This document shows, piece after piece, positions 61,437-64,000 of a stretch of DNA of 64,000 nt (within the stretch, counting starts at the first letter, position 1; every line of letters begins with the position of its first letter). Position numbers and translations under genes: made by a program. The notes under the pieces are model-generated. The model searched no databases, had not been told where the DNA came from, and saw only the letters and a program-made list of their open reading frames with translations. The stretch is from Vescimonas fastidiosa (GTDB lineage: Bacteria; Bacillota; Clostridia; Oscillospirales; Oscillospiraceae), in the NCBI RefSeq assembly GCF_018326305.1, contig NZ_AP023415.1, positions 1,240,001 to 1,304,000 of the forward strand, given 5' to 3'.

Positions 61437-61541
61437 ATGTCCAGCAAGAACACCAATAAGCTGAATGTGCCCCAGGCCCGTGCCGCTATGGATAAGTTCA
61501 AGATGGAAGCCGCCAACGAGGAGGATGTGTATCCACCTTAA
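61437..61541 (+). pseudogene. alpha/beta-type small acid-soluble spore protein, cut by the integrative element
   Basis: Visible residues MSSKNTNKLNVPQARAAMD and KFKMEAANE match the first half of alpha/beta SASPs (pattern N-KL-VP-AR-A-D--K-E-A-E). Family members are about 60-70 residues; here the frame leaves the family after AANE and stops after 34 residues. AAAGGAG before the ATG and a sigma-G-like promoter show that it was a working gene. The missing half, with the GDLTSRxAG motif, should lie beyond the element's other end, outside the window. Confidence 0.75.
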
Positions 61542-61580
61542 AGAATTTTTGCAAACCCCGATTTTTGGCTTAAACACTGG

Positions 61581-61610
61581 AAAAATGACTTTTCGTAAAA
61601 TGTCATTTTT
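61581..61610. terminator. hairpin in the element end, possible bidirectional terminator
   Basis: AAAAATGAC pairs with GTCATTTTT. A-run and T-run flank it, so it could stop the recombinase transcript before the SASP promoter. Confidence 0.6.
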
Positions 61611-61663
61611 TGAGGTAAAAACACCAAACCTGTAAAGGCTTTTTTCTTCAAGGTAAATATTTT

Positions 61664-63361
61664 TCACATCCCCGCAGCATGGGCGGCTTCTTCACGATCT
61701 CTATTTGCCTGCATCTCACGCAGGTTATCCCCCGAAACTTCCCCGATAAAGCGGTAGAAAATTCGGATGCTTTGCCGGTATGGGGTGCGCGGCCCGGCAA
61801 TTTTTTTGCCCTCCGGCAATATCTTTTCACCGATCTCTATGCGGTCGATAAAGGCGTGCAGCATGTCCCGGTCCAGCTTTTCTACACAGGTGTACTTTTT
61901 GGCCAGGTCGAAGAACAGCCCATAGGCGCTGCGTATCTCCTTGGCCGTGGTCTCGCCCTCCACCAGCTTCTTGCGCCGGGCGGCCAGCTCCTCGATCTCC
62001 ACGCCGAACTTCTTCACCATCTCCCCGTGGATGTCGTCACTGAGCATCCCGGCGATGTTGTCCCGGTAGGAGCGCTCGATCATCTTCTTCAGGCGCAGGG
62101 TCTGCTTGTCGATGTTCTCAATCTGCGTTGCCGGGTCGGCTCCGCCCAGGGAGGCGTTGGCCTGCTCAATGGCGCTCTCCGTGATGGCTCGAATCCCGTC
62201 ATCGTCAAAAGACAGTAGTTTGTTGAGGTCACGGCGAACCACTTCCATCAGATCATCGTAGCGAATACGCGCCCCATGCGCGCACCGGTGCTGCGCCCGG
62301 GAGGTAAGATTGTTGCACACCAGATACCAGTATTTTTCCCGCTCCCCGTTGTAGACGGACCCGCCGGAGCACATGGCCGCGCCGCAGCAGGCGCAGTAGG
62401 CAATGCCGCCGAAGATGCTGTGGCGGAAGGCCGGGTTTGCGCCGTTGGCCTTGGTGTTCTCCCCCATGAAATGGGCCGCCAGATCAAACTGCTCCTGGGA
62501 CACCAGCGCCTGATGGGTGTCCTTGGTGAACACCCATTCGTCCTCCGGCACAAGGATTTTCTTCTTGGACTTCACGCTGACCTTGCGGCTTTTGCCCAGC
62601 AGAGTGTGGCCCAGGTAGACCCGGTTGCGTAAAATGCGCTTGACCGTGGTGTAGTTCCACTCGTCGGAGGCCCGACGGGCACCCCGCTCGGTGAAGTTAT
62701 CCCGACACTCCACCCGGTACTTCAGCGGCGGCATAACGCACGATTCGTTGAGCCGGATGGCAATGCTGCGGCAGGACTGGCCCGAGGCCGCCAGGTCGAA
62801 GATCATTTTCACCACTGGGGCGGTGTTCTCGTCCGGCACAAGCTGGTCCGTGGTGCGCTCCGCCTTGCGGTAGCCGTAGGGCGGACAGGCCACATATTTG
62901 CCGTTATTGCGCTTGGTGTTCAGCGTCTGCTTGACCTTGCGGGAGGTGTCCCGCAGGTAGACATCGTTCATGGCAAACTGAAACGGCGCCATGAGGTTGT
63001 CTTCCTCGGAGTCAAAGTTGCTGCCCGGTGCCAAATAGCGGATGCCGTGCTCGGGGAAATAGCGCTCCGCATAATGGCTGGATTCCGTCATGTCACGGCC
63101 CAGGCGGGACAGGTCCTTGGTGATGACCATGTTGGCCTTGCCGGTTTTGAGGTGCTCCAGCATGGTCTGGAAGCCGGGCCGCTCAAAGTTGCCGCCGGAA
63201 AATCCGTCGTCTACGAACTCCTCCACCAGGATGATGCCATGCTTTTCGCAGTACTCCCGGACGATGGTACGCTGGTTGGTAATACTGGCCGACTCGCCGT
63301 ACTTCCGCTCTTCGTCGGAAAGGCGATAGTAGGCGTCTGCTAATTGAATGTGGTTCCTCAT
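61664..63361 (-). CDS. tnpX: large serine recombinase, TnpX/TndX type
   Basis: 565 residues. Catalytic resolvase domain at about 5-150 (YYRLSDEERKYGESASITNQ with the nucleophile Ser; VITKDLSRLGRDM), recombinase domain at about 160-280, zinc ribbon at about 320-380 (YCACCGAAMCSGG and the later Cys pair), coiled coil near 430-470 and a basic C-terminal DNA-binding part. It would excise and insert the element. I start at ATG 63361 because GGAAGGAGG precedes it; a longer frame lacks a ribosome site. Confidence 0.92.
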   Translation of the reverse strand: MRNHIQLADAYYRLSDEERKYGESASITNQRTIVREYCEKHGIILVEEFVDDGFSGGNFERPGFQTMLEHLKTGKANMVITKDLSRLGRDMTESSHYAERYFPEHGIRYLAPGSNFDSEEDNLMAPFQFAMNDVYLRDTSRKVKQTLNTKRNNGKYVACPPYGYRKAERTTDQLVPDENTAPVVKMIFDLAASGQSCRSIAIRLNESCVMPPLKYRVECRDNFTERGARRASDEWNYTTVKRILRNRVYLGHTLLGKSRKVSVKSKKKILVPEDEWVFTKDTHQALVSQEQFDLAAHFMGENTKANGANPAFRHSIFGGIAYCACCGAAMCSGGSVYNGEREKYWYLVCNNLTSRAQHRCAHGARIRYDDLMEVVRRDLNKLLSFDDDGIRAITESAIEQANASLGGADPATQIENIDKQTLRLKKMIERSYRDNIAGMLSDDIHGEMVKKFGVEIEELAARRKKLVEGETTAKEIRSAYGLFFDLAKKYTCVEKLDRDMLHAFIDRIEIGEKILPEGKKIAGPRTPYRQSIRIFYRFIGEVSGDNLREMQANRDREEAAHAAGM

Positions 63362-63398
63362 GTTTCCTCCTTCCCGGAACCACTCATTTACGGCTCCA

Positions 63399-63557
63399 TT
63401 ATACCATATCCGGGGCCTGTCCGTCAAAATTTGCGGCCTGCTTCCCGGTGAAAATGATTTCCTCCGTTACCACTTCCTGGATGGTTTTTGTGCCCGTGAA
63501 TACCCGCTCCACCACATAGGTAGCCGCGCCGATCTGTTGCTCATTTTTGTTATCCAA
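63399..63557 (-). CDS. tnpW: TnpW-like small transposon protein
   Basis: 52 residues from a TTG start (63557), GGAGG 9 bases upstream. Begins with DNKNEQQIGAATYVVERVFTG, the pattern of TnpW-type proteins found next to TnpX-like recombinases, and ends before the recombinase start. It may control excision; the role is not established. The frame is short and easily missed. Confidence 0.65.
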   Translation of the reverse strand: MDNKNEQQIGAATYVVERVFTGTKTIQEVVTEEIIFTGKQAANFDGQAPDMV

Positions 63558-64000
63558 GTTCTTCCACCTCCGCTATCATTATGAACGCTTCTTTTCCGCT
63601 TTAACCAAAAAGCCGCCGAGCATACAGGCAAAACATTTTGTCCGCAAGCTCCACGGCTCTGCATTTTGACTTGTTTTATCACGAGCAGAACAGGCGGCTG
63701 GTGGCTGCCAGCCTCACGGGAATCTCACCCCGGCCCATGCTGATGGGTGCGCCGCACGATGCTTTGAGGGCGTCCAATGCGGGAGTATCTTTAAGGGCGC
63801 CGGTGGTCGTGGCCCACAGAGTACCGCTCTGTTTTTGAAAAACGCCTGTGTCGCTCCCTCCTGCCCGGAGATCATGGCGGGTGTCCTTCCTCGGCTCGCA
63901 CCGGCACGAATGTACCTGTCTGCTCTATGCAGCGCCGCCGCAGCAGCGCCCTTTTCAAGGTGCAGTCTCGGCTCTTTATCAGCCTGCACCGGCCACCAAC
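63558..64000. other. right edge of the window, inside the element, no supported gene
   Basis: About 440 bases. Short open frames exist on both strands, but none has a start with a ribosome site. A minus-strand frame ending ALKASCGAPISMGRGE near 63700 could be the tail of a broken gene. I do not assign it. Confidence 0.45.

Larger units (their letters stand above)
61518..64000. mobile_element. integrative element (Tn4451/Tn5397-like), left end; continues beyond the window
   Basis: The left boundary is put at one of the GA steps at 61518-61525, where the SASP frame is lost. TndX/TnpX recombinases are known to use a GA core. The recombinase gene lies next to this end and points to it, with a tnpW-like gene upstream, as in that transposon group. 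A hairpin at 61581-61610 lies in the end. The exact end and the size of the element cannot be fixed from this window. Confidence 0.72.

Noticed and set aside
63714..63989. 91-residue minus-strand frame at the window edge
   Set aside because: No ribosome site, no recognisable family, and another frame of the same strand looks equally likely. It may be part of a broken gene.

Overview
The window is GC-rich, gene-dense DNA of a spore-forming, Gram-positive anaerobe of the Clostridia, most likely an Oscillospiraceae-type gut commensal. The support is a small acid-soluble spore protein (SASP) gene with a sigma-G-like promoter, a PdaB-like polysaccharide deacetylase, LytR-CpsA-Psr and sortase-type surface proteins, a T-box leader, a TndX/TnpX-type serine recombinase, and several families of short intergenic repeats. 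This is inference from gene content; no rRNA or tRNA gene is present.

Layout. 1-11.2 kb: 3' end of an NADP isocitrate dehydrogenase gene, a cupin, a PHP phosphoesterase with a membrane protein, a flavodoxin-like reductase, and a coupled pair of an LDH-like protein and a 1587-residue protein that joins HD, repeat, adenylyltransferase, GNAT-like and phosphoribosyltransferase-like modules. 11.8-18 kb: a CstA-type transporter, VTT and YjdF-like membrane proteins, a MATE exporter, a DUF1275 protein. 18.2-24.9 kb: PdaB-like deacetylase, a large two-module surface nucleotidase, an iron-sulfur flavoprotein, a GH25 muramidase. 25.4-32.5 kb: a MoxR ATPase/VWA pair, a tyrosine phenol-lyase-like gene behind a T-box leader, a PAP2 phosphatase, a large membrane protein. 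33.6-51.3 kb: a surface-glycan locus read on the minus strand from a promoter near 51.33 kb. It holds two DegT aminotransferases, an initiating sugar transferase, enzymes expected to make a 2,3-diacetamido-glucuronic acid nucleotide, three glycosyltransferases, a Wzz-like protein, Wzy, Wzx and an LCP ligase. uppP (lipid carrier recycling) and ftsK/spoIIIE diverge from the same spacer. 55.3-61.2 kb: DegV, SGNH hydrolase, DUF1836, a PNPOx-like protein, a divergent superoxide dismutase and glyA. 61.4-64 kb: a SASP gene cut after about 30 codons by the end of an integrative element that carries tnpX-type and tnpW-type genes and runs off the window.

The most unusual feature is a family of about 200-bp intergenic elements (five near-full copies at about 2.0, 5.1, 13.5, 25.2 and 55.1 kb, decayed copies at 23.1 and 30.1 kb). 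Each has inverted-repeat ends and four hairpins whose stems differ between copies but stay self-complementary, separated by conserved linkers. Three copies are bracketed by two copies of the same host terminator hairpin. This looks like a mobile or structured-RNA element tied to Rho-independent terminators. A second strong lead is the sporulation gene interrupted by a serine-recombinase element, the arrangement known from skin-like elements.
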